Shown in pieces: positions 24,801 to 37,689 of a stretch of 64,000 nucleotides of DNA (position 1 is the stretch's first letter; each line of letters begins with the position of its first letter). The position numbers were made by a program, and so were the translations under genes. Source of the stretch: Trichoplax adhaerens (Eukaryota; Placozoa; Uniplacotomia; Trichoplacea; Trichoplacidae); assembly GCF_000150275.1 (NCBI RefSeq), contig NW_002060949.1, positions 3,602,449-3,666,448 on the forward strand, written 5' to 3'. A model generated the notes under the pieces. It was not told where the DNA came from, did not search any database, and worked only from the letters and a program-made list of their open reading frames with translations.

Positions 24801-25827
24801 TACTACAGTCTGACTCATCCTGTACAGTACTGTACTGTAGCACAGCAAAGCACTGTACACTGTAAAATCTGCTTTATCCTTTTAGCGCACGAAAGAAGCC
24901 CTTCTTCTTCTACTCTTGAATATGGAAATATACAACAAGTAATACAAATTAGCTGCAGTACTTTGTGGCATCGTACTCTTGCATCTAGCTATCTTCATCA
25001 CCACAGTACTGTACTATTTTCTTGCAGTCATCATGCCCTACTCCTAGTACTATACTGTATTGCCGTGTACAGTACTGTACTGTATAGTGGAACTGGACAC
25101 CAGTGCTCCATACAATCCTATTGTTGATTGTTTAATCGGCGGGGGCAGTACCGAAAACGAATACTGTACAATGTACCGTACATCCAGTGTACAAAATACT
25201 GTACAGCACGAGAAAGTCCCATACTGTACTGTACTGTACAAAACGCTCACAGTACAGTACACAGTACTGCTATCTACAGTACAGTATATTATTGTATTGA
25301 CTACATGTGTTCCACAGTATGCAACTGTGCGCAGTAGCAAAAATACTCCAACAACGTGACAGAGACCAAAGCGATTATAATATATAATATATATAAATAG
25401 TATTGATTTATTATTACTATTATACCGTCTTGACGATGGTACCTTTTTTTAGTAGAAAAGGTATCAACATGCAGAAAGAAACCTTTCTGTATTATTTGCA
25501 GACGGGATACTCGTCTTGATTAGATGCATCTACCAATGAGTTAAATAAATTTACCACCATGCTATACTTATACGAGTATATCTTTACCATTCGCAACGGG
25601 TTCATTAATGAACAACTTACCAACTTAATCTACCGTCTATACTGGAAGTCAATCAAACACCAACTCACTACATTATACACAGTAAACAGTAATTAATTTA
25701 CGGCTACAAATTATTCCATCAGTCATTGCAATACATCGAGGTCAATGATACGCTTAGCCATGATAAAAATAAGACATTTTTGAACATAATTTAAAACTAA
25801 TTTATTTAATAGTCGCTAAAATTGCGT
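21898..25827. other. Gene-poor stretch between IRS and the MFS transporter
   Basis: The first few hundred bases are presumably the IRS promoter and leader. A short C-tract lies at 22629-22640. From about 24770 to 25330 the sequence is dense in palindromic TACTGTACAGTA-type motifs, and a TA tract sits at 25380-25397. Several ORFs of 60-96 codons exist, but none has family similarity with convincing splice sites. The plus-strand ORF at 24108-24359 has an odd CTGVTKTKNQCKQQTG motif and is noted separately. Confidence 0.4.
24770..25330. repeat. Cluster of palindromic TACAGTACTGTA motifs
   Basis: Self-complementary runs such as GTACAGTACTGTACTGTA and ACTGTACTGTACTGTAC recur more than a dozen times without a fixed longer unit. 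Because the motif is its own reverse complement, ORFs are open on both strands and are artefacts. Confidence 0.8.
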
Positions 25828-28031
25828 TCATGGTTGGCTAAAAAGTGTCCAGGATATAATCGTTATAGAGTAAATACCAAATCCGAATAGGCCGATTGAA
25901 AACCAACCAAAAGACGACAGCAGATAACTTCCAATCAAAGGAGCTATAGCATTTACAAATGCATCTGTGCTATAACTCAGACCCAGCATAGCCCCATTAT
26001 CAGCAGCAGGTACAGATTTTGTTAGAGTGCTACTAAAGATGACGTTGGCTATGCTAGATACAATGACTTGAGGAACGATTACCAAACATAATCCAATAAT
26101 ACTGCTTACGAAGTATGACTAAGATAATAAAAAAAATGAAGACATTTTACAAAATTAAAATTCGTCCAAAACGGTTAAAATCCTATCAATCATAGGTATT
26201 CTATATTATCAATCAACTACTGTTTATCCCAGTTATTGGTAAAATGTTTAAGCCAATCGGTCAACTACATCTTGCCGATACAATCAATCTGAGTTTATAA
26301 TTAATTATCCCATTTATAGGCTATAGCTACACAAAAGTAGATCTTACCATTGACAAATAAACTATGGATTGTACAACAACACAGCCAAATAGTATTTTCT
26401 TATCGTCGTATCGTTTGGTTAGCATTTCAATTAAAAAGCCTTGAACTAGCTGTAAAGCAACCAGAATTAAATTCATTTTCAAGAATTTCTGACTATAAAA
26501 GTGATTCTTTCAGCGTTGAGCTGTATTCAACTATATATAAAAGATTGTAAAATTGATTTCATTGGCCTTACCATGCCTAAAAGTCCGGTAAAAGAGAGAA
26601 TTAATCCGTTCTGTTCTGGATTTAATCCAAACTCATCTATAGCCACCAGGGAGAATAGCGAATTGAAAATGCCAAGCGGAAAGCCGAACGCAAGTTTAAT
26701 TATCATTAAGAAGCCAATTCCTGGGAGCTTTAGAAGCTCAATAAGTTTCGAAATGTTCAATAAACTATCTTTGCTCTCGCTCTCTACTGAAAATGATAGT
26801 TTAGACGGAATAATTTCATATTAATAGTAACCGAATTTGAGATGCGGCAAAAAGGGCAAAAATTTAGCGTCATTTGTCAGCATAAGTACAGTAGAATTAT
26901 AAATACCGGATGTCTCCGGTGCTGAAGTTGCTAGTGTCTTAGTTTTTTCAGGTATCACAAGGAAGATCGAAGCTACGCTTACTACTGAAAGAAAGCAAGC
27001 AACGAAAGCGGCAGACTGTTCATTAAAGCGCCTCGTGATCACTCCGCCAACCATTGGACCTAGTATCATTCCTAAGCCATAGGACAAACCTAATTTACCG
27101 AGAGCTCCAGCACGTTCTAGTTGAAAAACGTTACGTACAATACATTTTAGTGACCTAATCGGGGAATACAGACTATAAAATAAGATAGTAAAAAAGTGTA
27201 ATGGAAATAAACAGACTAATCCTCCTTTACATTTACGCTATAATTAAGTGATAGAAAATAGCCATACTACAAATGTTTCAATAAAAAACTGTCATCAATG
27301 TCATGATTGTGTACTAAGAATTTACCATCGCCGCTGGAGCAATCCGATATAACCATCTGAGCTCCTATAAGAACAATTTTTTGTCATTGCATAGGTTAGT
27401 ACAATTAAGGTCAATCAATTGTATTATTATATCCTATCCTCAAACGAATTACTAATTACATTGACACTTGTTAAATTAATCGAAAGATATAGTAAAGTGT
27501 TGCATTAGTTATAAGCAATCCTGTCAACTCGAAGTTTCTAACCATGCATAGCATGCAAAAAGATAGATGGTAATCTGGAAAGAAATAAGAGCGGGATTGA
27601 ATACGCAAGACCAAGCAAGCCGTAAGTAAAAGCAGCTCCGATAAAAGCGATCATCAGAGCAGCTCTAGTACCAACTAAATCGCCATAACGACCATAGATT
27701 GGCCCTCCAATCAGTTGAATGACCGAAAATGTGGTCTGAAGGTACCCAAAGGTGACAAGATTAACCTGTAATTTCTTAGATAGAAACTGTAAAAAGATAT
27801 TGCGTTAAAATGATCAGTTATGACGCTACCATGATTATTTGAAGGCCTAGTTTAGGTGAAACTTTTTTCATTTCTTCTATTCTACGCCCGTTCATATAAA
27901 AGACTGTACAGTATAAGAATTACCGGTAATACTCCTGTCTGTATCCAATAGGCAGTCGAATACAAAAATATATTAAAATGGATAGTATATATTATATATT
28001 TGATAGCCGCTTTGCGTTTCTTGGGATCCAT
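25828..28031 (-). CDS. SLC22A18-like major facilitator superfamily transporter
   Basis: Seven exons join in frame to 403 codons (402 residues): 27924-28031, 27543-27786, 27326-27364, 26907-27116, 26572-26786, 26348-26449 and 25828-26118. The protein is a typical 12-helix MFS carrier. After transmembrane 1 (IIYTIHFNIFLYSTAYW) comes LQTTFSVIQLIGGPIYGRYG then DLVGTRAAL, the family motif A between helices 2 and 3. Exon 3, only 39 nt, encodes the HGAQMVISDCSS..ER segment that matches the loop before helix 5 in SLC22A18. GLSYGLGMILGPMVGG follows as helix 5 (motif C-like). The C-terminal exon, with GAMLGLSYSTDAFVNAIAPL then GSYLLSSFGW, is the best match to SLC22A18 (ORCTL2/TETRAN), a drug:proton antiporter-like protein; the substrate here is unknown. 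The exon 4 donor is a choice: TCCG|gtattt (used) or a later in-phase site at about 26829, which would leave a 45-bp intron. Confidence 0.85.
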
Positions 28032-28543
28032 GTGCGCTGTCTAATGATCTTTGAAGCAATTTTGCTCTTGAAGTATAGCCTATTATTTATTAATTAATGT
28101 TAATTAGATATAATCTGCCAATAGCACTTTCATTTCCTTTTAATACCTAAATTAAGTCAATTGAGCAACATTGGTATGGCGATTCACCCTATGACACGTA
28201 GCGAGTTATGCCATGTTTATGTTGTAATTTCATATCATAAAATGACGAGTATAGTCATATGATGAAATTTTAAAGCAACGACAAAGGTTAATGCTTTCAA
28301 TTCATTTTGTATCAACTGTAAATAGGTATTCTATAAAATTTTTGTATATTTTTCTATATACATGTACTAGTATAAATGCAGGTTGCTACTGCTGTACAGT
28401 ATGTGTACAATTGATGAATGGATTTATGGTGTTTAGAAAGGCACAACATTTTTTTTTATGGAACAGTAAGTACACTGTATATATGTACTGTATACTATAG
28501 TAGCAATCTGTACATACTAATCAAAAGTGTACATCATACGAGA

Positions 28544-28810
28544 TGATGAATTGCTTTCAACGCACTTTCGATAATACGATCCTCGATTGCACAATGCATA
28601 TTGGTTAAATGATAGTAGTTTTAGAGGTAATTTCTACGAAACGATACTGTAGCCCATACTGCATGTTGTTCAATCGATGAATTGCTTTCAACGCACTTTA
28701 GATAATACGATGCTCGATTGCACAATGCACATTGGTGAAATGAAAGTAGTAGTTTTAAAGGTAATTTCTACGAAACGATACTGTAGGCCATACTGCATGT
28801 TGTTCAATCA
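28544..28810. repeat. Two-copy 132-bp tandem duplication
   Basis: The segment starting GATGAATTGCTTTCAACGCA and ending near CATACTGCATGTTGTTCAATC is present at about 28544 and again at 28676, with few differences. Confidence 0.9.
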
Positions 28811-29519
28811 TTCATTTATTAGTTATTACTGGTATGCGATGAATACAGTACTCGTCTAGTCGTATTCATAAATTAAAGGAAATTAACAACCAACTACGGA
28901 TCTGTCTCTTAAATAATCGTAACAAGATGTAAGCGTATAGAATTATTATTCATTAACTACCGCCTACCGGTACGCGAATAGTTATCGGACGCTTACGGCA
29001 AGTAAGGTATACAGTATAATATTGCATTACTGTACAAATAAATCATAATAAGGACAGTCTCTACTTTTATTCTACTCTACTGTACCACTACTACTGTATT
29101 TGGCAAAGCAAAGACCTGGTCATTTTGACCAGTCAATAATTATTTACATGCTGTCGAATCATTTCAACAAAAATTCGATTCATATACATTGTATAGTATG
29201 GTAGCAAAGAGATGCTAAAAAGAGACTCGTGGCTCCAATTTCAACTGTTTTTTTACCTTGTAACAATAGTAACAATTTACTGTATACGAGTATAATAATT
29301 GTTACCTTAGCAAGTCTACTTCCTGAGGCGCAAAGTAGGATTATTTAATATTGAATTTGGGGCAAATGCTGTAGGCCAAGCCAGATCCAATGACGTTCAT
29401 TAACTTAATCAACAAAATGTTTACACGTTAATGTGAGAGAATTTTGCTAGTTGTTGATTGATTGAATATGGTTTCGCTGTTATTGCACATCGACTGGAAA
29501 GCGATTTCTTACGTCTCAA

Positions 29520-30110
29520 ACATCCTGATCCAGTACTACAGTACAGCAGTATTATATTTACGTACTGTACTTTACTGCACAGTAGTCTACTATACAGACC
29601 GGCACGCCTATACTGTAGATTTAAATTAAAAAGAGAAAGATAAACGTCTATGGTCACACCTGTGCCGAGTATACTGTACACTGTACAGTACACTGTACGG
29701 AATATACTGTACATACAATGTACTGTAATGAACGGTCCGGGTCCGGTTCGGTACCGTACACTGTACTGTACTGTTACTGGGACTAACTGGAACTAGAAGG
29801 AGACCAGGACTGTTTCCTCCCTGGGACAGACGACAGACATACTGTACAGTACTGTACTGTACTGTACTGTAGTCTAGGACTTATTGGGACTTGACGGAGA
29901 CCAGGACTGGTTCCTTCCTCGGACAGACGACAGACATACTGTAATGTTATAGTACTGTAGTCTAGGACTTACTCGGACTTGACGGAGACCAGGACTGGTT
30001 CCTTCCTCGGACAGACGACAGACATAATGTTAATGGACAGACATACTGTAATGAGTTGACGGAGACTAGGACTGGTTCCCCCTTCGGACAGACGGACTCC
30101 CCCTATTGAA
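29520..30110. repeat. Minisatellite of about 85-105 bp mixed with TACAGTAC palindromes
   Basis: Units of the form GACTTGACGGAGACCAGGAC, TGGTTCCTTCCTCGGACAGA and CGACAGACATACTGTA recur near 29780, 29890, 29970 and 30055. They are separated by runs of TACTGTACTGTA. The flank 29520-29770 is also rich in GTACTGTACA. Confidence 0.8.
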
Positions 30111-30596
30111 TGAGGCCGTCAACATTGAAAATACTCACCAGTATGGGATGGATCTTCCGTGTCTGTTTTCTAATTCACGGATACTAATTGAAGTAACATC
30201 GATAATCTTATGTAACTATTTTCAAGCAGAACTTACGGATCAAAGTTGATCCGAGCTTAGTAGTGAATAAGATTCAACGTCATATTACTTCATTAAAAAA
30301 AAAATAGTCAATTCAAAATGGAACTCCTGCATACGAAAGTACTGCCACAACGAAGTGTTTGGTACAATATTTGGACCAGAAGAGGCCGGCGATGTCTGTC
30401 CGTCCGAGAGTGACCAAGTCTTCTTCGAGCAGTCGGAGTCGACAGTGAAGTTCAACACTGCAGTTAGGTACGATACGTTTACAGTACTGCGCTTTCGATA
30501 CAGTACGACTACCATAGACCGCTGACTGCTACAGACTATAGAGGCTCAAGCAAACACCATCAGTACTGAATCGCTTGTGGAAGGGAATGACCCAAA

Positions 30597-33153
30597 ATGG
30601 CGTCACTACCGATCATGGTAAGAGTTGAGAAAGTTGATCATTGTTGCTACTATTTTTTACAAGCCAACGGCGATATTTAGCTTTATTCTGTAGCGTAATA
30701 ATTAGCATAAGGTAGTTCTACGTTAAGGCTTGATATTAAAATACTAAAGTGTATGAGTATTCGGACAGTATGGTAAGGTAATAATGGCTTATTTTTGTAT
30801 ACAAAATTGCATATCAATGCAACACAAGCATGATGGTGTAGATGATATCACGTAGGGCTTACTGGATTGAGATATAGCGAAAGCCAATCAATTAAATTAA
30901 CCTTGAAATCTGCTCTTATGTTCAATTGCACTGAAAAATTCATCTATTTCAATTTTATGGTAAAGGCTGGACGATTCATTGCTATCACTCTGCCTGCTGG
31001 TTCTATATTGCTAGCAAACACGTCAATGGCTGACTCTGGAAATGATACTATTGATCCATCTGAGGTATCGTCAATTTCTTCATCAAGTGCTGCTTTCTCG
31101 GCAGTTGTAATCGCCATTTACTATGTACATACATGTATGGTCATTGTTGCAGTAGATGAGATTTCTGTGCATGCAGTTGGCCAAATCTGCTTTGCATGCG
31201 TTGTACCATCCCCCATTGTTAGTGTACACGATAACATTACTGACTGGTAACCTTTTTTTCCGACAGCAATATCGGACTAATTTTAGAATGGCATGCATAT
31301 GCATTCGTATATATCTTACAGTTAGCGTATCGACAAGAAAACAAGCTGAACAAAGGCTATATCGAGGCATACTGATGAATTAACAAGTTCAAAAATATAC
31401 GTAATACGTATGCTATATAGTAGATTGAGTGCAATAGCATATTCGTGGTCAAGAAAATACCATATCCATCATTGTAAACTATGACAGACATGATAGTATG
31501 CCAACTTCTACAATAGCGTAGTGATTAGTCCTATTGCAATAGTAAATGATTTGTACTATGTATTTTATCCGATGCTGTTGACATTGATATTGATGCTCAT
31601 TGCCTATACTGTACAGTACGTCGTACGGGTACAGCAAACACCCTGCTAAGACGTGATTCCATCGTACTAGTGCAGCAACAACTGAGATAAACTTACCACA
31701 TACAACAACCAATGAACGAATTCTAAAATATTGACTGGTGCTTTTTTTCTAGTTTCCTGTCCTGATTTATTTAAATTAATGATAATATTATTAATGGTAA
31801 ATTGATTGCGTCATTTTACTATCCTAGTTACCAATCTATGATGTGGAAGAAGCATCCGTCAAATACCCTAAACGAACGAAATCAACATTAGAAACTTACG
31901 TATCGACTACAAGAAAATCTGTTTATGATATTACTAGGCAATTGATAGTAAGCATTTCTTCTAAATTCCTAATTAGAACTGAATACAATTCAAATAGGCA
32001 AGCTATAGTTGCACAACGTACAGTATATAGACTAAATGAATGAGCGTGATGGATTCATTAACTAATTTATGCAAGGATATAATGATGTGTTTCATACTTT
32101 TTTGTTATTAAGGACATAACGCATGGAGTTAGGAATTCTGTCACTAGTGCTAAGGAAAGAATTACTTGTAAGTATTTTATGAGGTGTTGTTTCAATAACG
32201 ATTCCGCAGATACAAATTAACTGATTGCTACAGATAATAAGTAGACTTAATATCTGACTGATGTTTTGCTATCTCTAGCTACGACACAAGATATCATTAA
32301 CAAAGAAGGCCTTCTGCCTCGGGTAGGACTGATTGGATTTGCAGGATTAACAGGATTTGTCATAGCTGGTCGAAGTAGGTTACATTTTAAGATTTCCATT
32401 TTATACCCTTCATTTAAGTAATAAGGACAATGAGAATAATCGCTATATATTTCAATGATGCAGGGAAAGGAATTTTTAGGCGCTTTTTCTATCCAGTTGG
32501 CTTTTTAACCGTTTCGTCTATGCTCTGTTACCCAGTTGAAACTGTCAATATTAGTAGAAGTACCTGGAGATATGCAAAGCATTGGTATAGCGGTGATCCT
32601 ATTGATGAAGTTCAGGTTAATACGCGTTAAGAATTATGAAAATACCAAGCTGTAATATCTGTTAAATTTTAAAATTCTTTCCGCTTTAAAGGAAAAAAAT
32701 GGTGACAGCCTACTATCAATTGCTAATTCGATAAAAACAACCGTTAATAAGGGTCTCACTACATTATCATCTTCGCTTAACTCTAATGATAATAAGACTG
32801 CAAGCAATTCAGAAAATGAAGAATTGGAGGATACTGCCCCTGCGGTCAAAGATAGCACTGATAATATCGTTAATGAAACTTCGGAAACTACTGAAAGCTT
32901 AGAATTAAGTAAGGATAATTTACACCAAGATAATGAAGAAAATCTGGAAGTTTCACAAACGATTGATGATAGCAACAAAGAATCAGAACTTGAACCTGAA
33001 CCACCTGTTGACAAGAAAGAAACGGAGCCTAAAGTTACAGGTGATTACGGGCAGTCAAGCCCAGAGGATGACAAGAAAGAAATGAAGCCTAAAATTATAG
33101 GAGATTACGGGCAGTCGAGCCCAGAGGATTCTGACATGTATACCACTCGCTAA
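30597..33153 (+). CDS. MICOS complex subunit MIC26/MIC27 (apolipoprotein O family)
   Basis: Seven exons, 30597-30617, 30966-31064, 31828-31947, 32113-32167, 32279-32374, 32464-32615 and 32692-33153, join in frame to 335 codons (334 residues). The third exon opens LPIYDVEEAS, matching the LPIY start of the APOO/APOOL domain. The two membrane hairpin segments are clear: VGLIGFAGLTGFVIAG (about residues 115-130) and RRFFYPVGFLTVSSML then CYPVETVNISR (about 134-160). The family works in the mitochondrial inner membrane, where MICOS holds cristae junctions together and these subunits bind cardiolipin. The short N-terminus (MASLPIM then AGRFIAITLPAGSILL) could act as an import signal. The last exon adds a tail of about 150 residues, very acidic and serine-rich, ending in two 20-residue repeats. 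APOO and APOOL cannot be told apart, so no symbol is given. Confidence 0.92.
33010..33129. repeat. Two 60-bp in-frame repeats at the C-terminus of the MIC26/MIC27 gene
   Basis: Two adjacent 60-bp units encode DKKETEPKVTGDYGQSSPED and a close copy with EMKPKIIGDY. Each is exactly 20 codons, so the repeat keeps the frame up to the stop shortly after. Confidence 0.92.
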
Positions 33154-34260
33154 CAAAATGCCAGCGTTTTAGTTATCGTATTTAATTAATTAAAGCAGAT
33201 TTCAATCTATTCCTTCATGCTCTGCGCAAATGAATATGTAACTGTATCAATGCATTAAGGTGCATTAGACTTTTTCAAACTTATCGAATTTTAAGTGGTA
33301 GTAACATATTTGCAACTGCGCTGAAAAGCTTATCACACTTTTTTATTACATCTGGTTTAATAGTGATAGAATAAAATAAAAATATGTATTATTCAAAACC
33401 GAAACAGAAAAATCTAAAGAAGCATGGGTATATTTATAAGTCAGTAATCGCATGATTTATGACCGAAGTGCCATGTGCCATATAGAATTATCGATTTTCA
33501 GATAAATACGAGTATGTTCTGAGTAGTTTTAAACTTTTAGTGAGTACGATAGAAAAGTAATTTTGACATGATAATACTGCATACAATATTCGTGGTCTTG
33601 CTTGTTGAAGTCGACAGGGGAAGAATCATTTCTAGTAACTAAACGTGTTAATATTCTGCAGGCGTAATAGGCGCTCAGTACTGCAACTAGCAAAATACAA
33701 CTAACCAATTAACCATCATAGTTTACACACAACTAGCAAGACTTCTGACAAGCCCGCATAGAAATGAATTATGCTGTAAAGGGTTATTATTTATCACCTT
33801 TATACCTATAAAAACGAGCGATAGACGCAGAAAGTTACTCATAGGGTGTTTTATTTCACAGCCGTACAATTGTGTCGCAATCAGCAAGCTACCTTCATTC
33901 CATTTGCAATTATGATTCTGCACAACAGCGTTGTGAATAAGAACACTGCAGTTACTTGACGATTTTTGATACAACTTACATTGAGAGCAACTGTAAGAAA
34001 ATAATCGGTATTCAGAAATAAATTTAATGACGAGGAAAGATAGAACAATTATGGAATGGAAGTGCTCTTTCTCAGTAATATTATTTGTTATAGTATTCGA
34101 AATTTTCAACACCTGCCTGAGCATTACATGCTCACATATTACGTAAAGACAGGTTACAACATTATTATTGATGTTATTGAATGCACAATTAAGTCTTCGC
34201 GTTGCATAGTGTACATTGATATATTACATGATTAAATCGACGTATGATTTGTTTATGGAG
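33154..34260. other. Convergent 3' region between the MIC26/MIC27 and RDM1 genes
   Basis: The two genes converge here, so this should be 3' untranslated and spacer sequence. The only long frame is a 133-codon minus-strand ORF (33723-34124) with no recognisable family, codon pattern or splice context. Confidence 0.4.
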
Positions 34261-37200
34261 TCAATCACACGCTGGTTCAGGTTCATCCTGAAGTTCTTCC
34301 TTTAATACATTTACATGAACTTGATTATCAAATAAATCCTCTGCGATTGGTAATTCGCAAAAGTGATTATGTGATTCTTGACGGAATATCTCTATATACA
34401 ACTTTCCATTATTAAGTATCACAAATAACAGTTGAGAATATGCATCTTTACAGGCCCTTTGATAAGCAAGCTTGGTCGATTTCGCTCTACTATTGACAAT
34501 ATTGGACAAGTTACCTAATAAGCAATAATCATGTTAGTAAAGTAGCTTCGTTAAGTTTCAGTTGTAGTAAGAAGACATTAATGCGTCTTTAATGTCAAGT
34601 AGGTCTGTACTGTAATATACCTTTAAGTGCTGGTTGCAGTATACACAACAAATAATTATCTGAAGTAAGATAAAGCCAGAGTACGCACTATAATATCTAA
34701 GTTATATGCAAAACTGAATCAGATTTACAATTACAATCAATAAGGATGGATTTTTTATAGGACTTTGTAGCTTGTTAGTATACTTAAACTGCCTATAGCC
34801 CTGACAATCAACAATCATGAGTTAACAATGACAACGGTGATACATTGGATAAATTACAGTACTATTTTTTGATATTGAAGTTGTGGTGATGCATCATTAA
34901 AATACCTGGATCGTTGGTATTAGGAACTATTTCCGCTAATCCGTCACCGATGGCATAAATATCCGAATACCTTGGGAAAGCCATTCTTATGCGACACTGC
35001 ATACAGCGAATTTGTTTGCTAGGCTTTTCGTCGGGCTTATTTAGATTATCAATTTTCAACTGTTGCAGAGATTTTTGATCTTGTAAAGAATCCTCCGTTT
35101 GATCTACTTCTCTCAGCTATAAAACGCATACAGTATTGTATAAAATAAGAGTCTTTAATTAATAAAACATTGCCAATAGACGGGAAAATACTTTAATTTG
35201 AATTTGTAAATATTGATTGTCATATCTTTGGGTATCAGGAACTAATAATAACTCGTTCATATATTGCGCAGAATAATTTCATTCTATTTACTACTATTAC
35301 TGCATGGTAATATTGATGAACGTAGTATACAACCTACCGAAACTATATTTACCGACCAGCCATTGAAACCAAGGTAAAAGTTAGCTAAATCGTAACATTT
35401 CCAAAGAGGCAAAATCATTTTAAAGGCTTGTTTATTTTTCGGATTAGCAAAGTTGACCTACGAGGTGTAAATAATTGGAACACTATTTTACTCAACCATT
35501 TATTTATACATCTATAATAAATGTTTATTGTCAGTTCATTTCTAATTGTAAGTACTATTCTCCGTTAGTGCTATTACAAGGCGTATTATACGTACTTTAT
35601 AATGAGGTAAAAAAGTAGTCTCGCTTTGCTATATAATGCATCGTTATAATATACGCGTATTAAAAGTATGAATAATTCTATGTCAGTTATGGTTAAGATA
35701 GACCAAGAGTTGGATAGCATTTCCAATTGTTATCAAGTGGTTATGCAACTAAAATATATATTAGACTATTCTACGTCTACCTTTAAATTTCTAGTCGTAT
35801 TTTTATACTATGCGCATACTAAATGAGTCCTATTTCATTGCAATTATTATACAATGAATCGAACAAGCTATCCTCTCAGAAAAGTCAGTAATTTTCTGGT
35901 ATTAATTAACATCAAGTCCAGTACATATCGACAGATAGATAGCGCATATTGTATATTTTGCAAAAGTTATTATTCACTTTCGCTGAGCAAAAAGGGTATA
36001 ACGCAACTACATTAAGCATAAACTATGCTATTATCAACATGCTGCTATAAATACTGGTGTACCTTCATTGCTCGGAAACCTATAAACCATCTGCCATTGA
36101 GTTCCTTTTGTGCTTGAATGGCAGCCACTTTGGAATAATACTGAACAAAAGCATACTGGGCAGAAGCAAACCCTTCATCTGCATCATGGAAAATGAACTA
36201 CGAATTAATTGGCATCAAGATTTCATTGAAATTAGCATCTATTACCGTAATAGTAAGATTGTAAGTTACACCGAGTACAATGAGATCTTTAATTTTATTA
36301 AGCGTACAGTTATGTTCCGTTTTAAGTACAAGACGTATCCGACTTGAGACTGACTTATGGCTCATGGTTGAATTTATAGTGAAGTCATACGACATCACAT
36401 TCTTCCTCTTCATGTCCTTAATTCTAAGTTGTGAGTGTTGCTACTGAATAACATATATACCTTTAGATGGTTCGTTTTCGAAACATTTTATACCACAGAT
36501 CAATCCAAAGGCGGAGCAAATACTTTCTAGTCTTTCCTGAATGATTTAATAGCATTGAGTATCTTGAAAATTTTAAAATTTTAATCCGTATGACCGATCC
36601 ATTACCCGTATATCAATATGTTTATTTACAAAGTTATGATTACGAATTGATGTCAGCGTAGGTTTTATTTTTAGCACGCATTAGTAGTGCGCTCATCGTA
36701 TATTGATGATCTATAATATAATCCTACCTAATAATAAAGGGATGTTCGCTTTGACCGTTACGTAGCGGAAGTATCTATATACTGTACAGTAGTAAGAAAC
36801 AATCTGGCTATGACTTTCCTTTCAAAGTCTTGCTTTGTATAGAATATATACCCGTTCAAAATTTGAAGGGAAACTTTACTAGTATATAGAATAAGTGCGG
36901 TGATGACTCAATGTAAACATGTACAATTAATCAAATCTATCCACCGTAATTAAAAATGGGAGAGAAGTAGAGCCAGTAGATAACGTAGCTTGTGAATGGC
37001 TGGGGTAGAAATTATTTTACAGCAGAGATGCTGTTCATAGACACTCTGATGAGCATTTTACTGAGTATATCATGCTCCAGTAATGGTGACTATTTTTCAC
37101 TTGGAAATGCAAGGGCTATACGAGTACGTACAAGCACGTAGCATCCTACAGTACAGTGCTGGCCATCGTTGCAGTATGCCACCGGTAGGTTAGCGTAGAG

Positions 37201-37544
37201 CGGCAATTGTGCAATGGCTAGCTTGTATCGGACAGTTTTCTACCACATTATGAGCCTTTGAAAATTGGCTAGCACTGCGTAGAGCAGCATCTATCTTTGT
37301 AGTCAATGAACGATGCCTTAAAGTAACGCGGGGCGAGTGATGATGTTCGATAATGCAACAGTGATTTACAATTTTGAATAGAATGAATCAAGTCATTGAT
37401 GGAATTGACAATCGCTGCTACGCTATTTAGTCCTAGTTATACCTGAATATTAGCAGAAGAAAGAGAAGAAGGGAAATTACTGACGAAAAGCGTCTTGGTA
37501 TAATCTGGTTGATAAAAATCGACAATTTCCTTGACCATTTCCAT
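34261..37544 (-). CDS. RDM1: RDM1 homologue (RAD52 motif-containing protein 1)
   Basis: Six exons, 37443-37544, 36461-36536, 36063-36178, 35353-35457, 34906-35116 and 34261-34514, join in frame to 288 codons. That gives 287 residues, almost the length of human RDM1 (284). Residues about 12-95 form an RRM: KTLFVSNFPSS (strand 1, RNP2 position), SAFGLICGIKCF (helix 1 to strand 2), QYAFVQYYSKVAAIQAQKEL (RNP1 position and helix 2). Then comes CYDLANFYLGFNGWS, the RDM1/RAD52-type motif, which in the human protein reads LANYYFGFNG. Near the C-terminus SRAKSTKLAYQRACKDAYSQ then LLFVILNNGKLYIE matches the second conserved block. RDM1 binds single- and double-stranded DNA and is linked to the response to cisplatin; it is nuclear and cytoplasmic. 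ATG 37544 is chosen as the first methionine giving a normal-length N-terminus. Confidence 0.93.
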
Positions 37545-37689
37545 GGCATTGAATGTACTGTATAGGAGCGCTGCGGTAAAGCGTTGATCAAATGGACTAA
37601 TTCCTTTAGCAAGTAGTGGTTTCACCCTTTGCAGCCAAGGCAATAAGCCTGTGCTGTAGTCATCATGTCGTAGCCAAAGGGACTGAACT
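37545..37689. other. Likely RDM1 promoter/leader
   Basis: Short single-copy stretch between the RDM1 start codon and the 36-bp minisatellite. The RDM1 frame stays open upstream of the chosen ATG to about 37643, so a longer N-terminus cannot be excluded. Confidence 0.35.

Larger units (their letters stand above)
28032..30596. other. Gene-free repeat-bearing stretch between the MFS and MICOS genes
   Basis: The MFS gene (minus) and the MICOS gene (plus) start divergently at the two ends, so both promoters should lie here. The middle contains a 132-bp duplication, palindromic TACAGTAC motifs and a 100-bp minisatellite, listed separately. No exon is recognised. Confidence 0.45.

Noticed and set aside
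24770-25340. TACAGTACTGT runs as miR-101-like microRNA hairpins
   Set aside because: The similarity is only to the simple palindromic core, which is repeated throughout the window. There is no precursor-length hairpin with a distinct mature arm.
33723-34124. 133-codon minus-strand ORF
   Set aside because: It lies in the convergent 3' region of two genes, with a chance-like composition, no family similarity and stop-free only in one frame. Kept as unexplained spacer.
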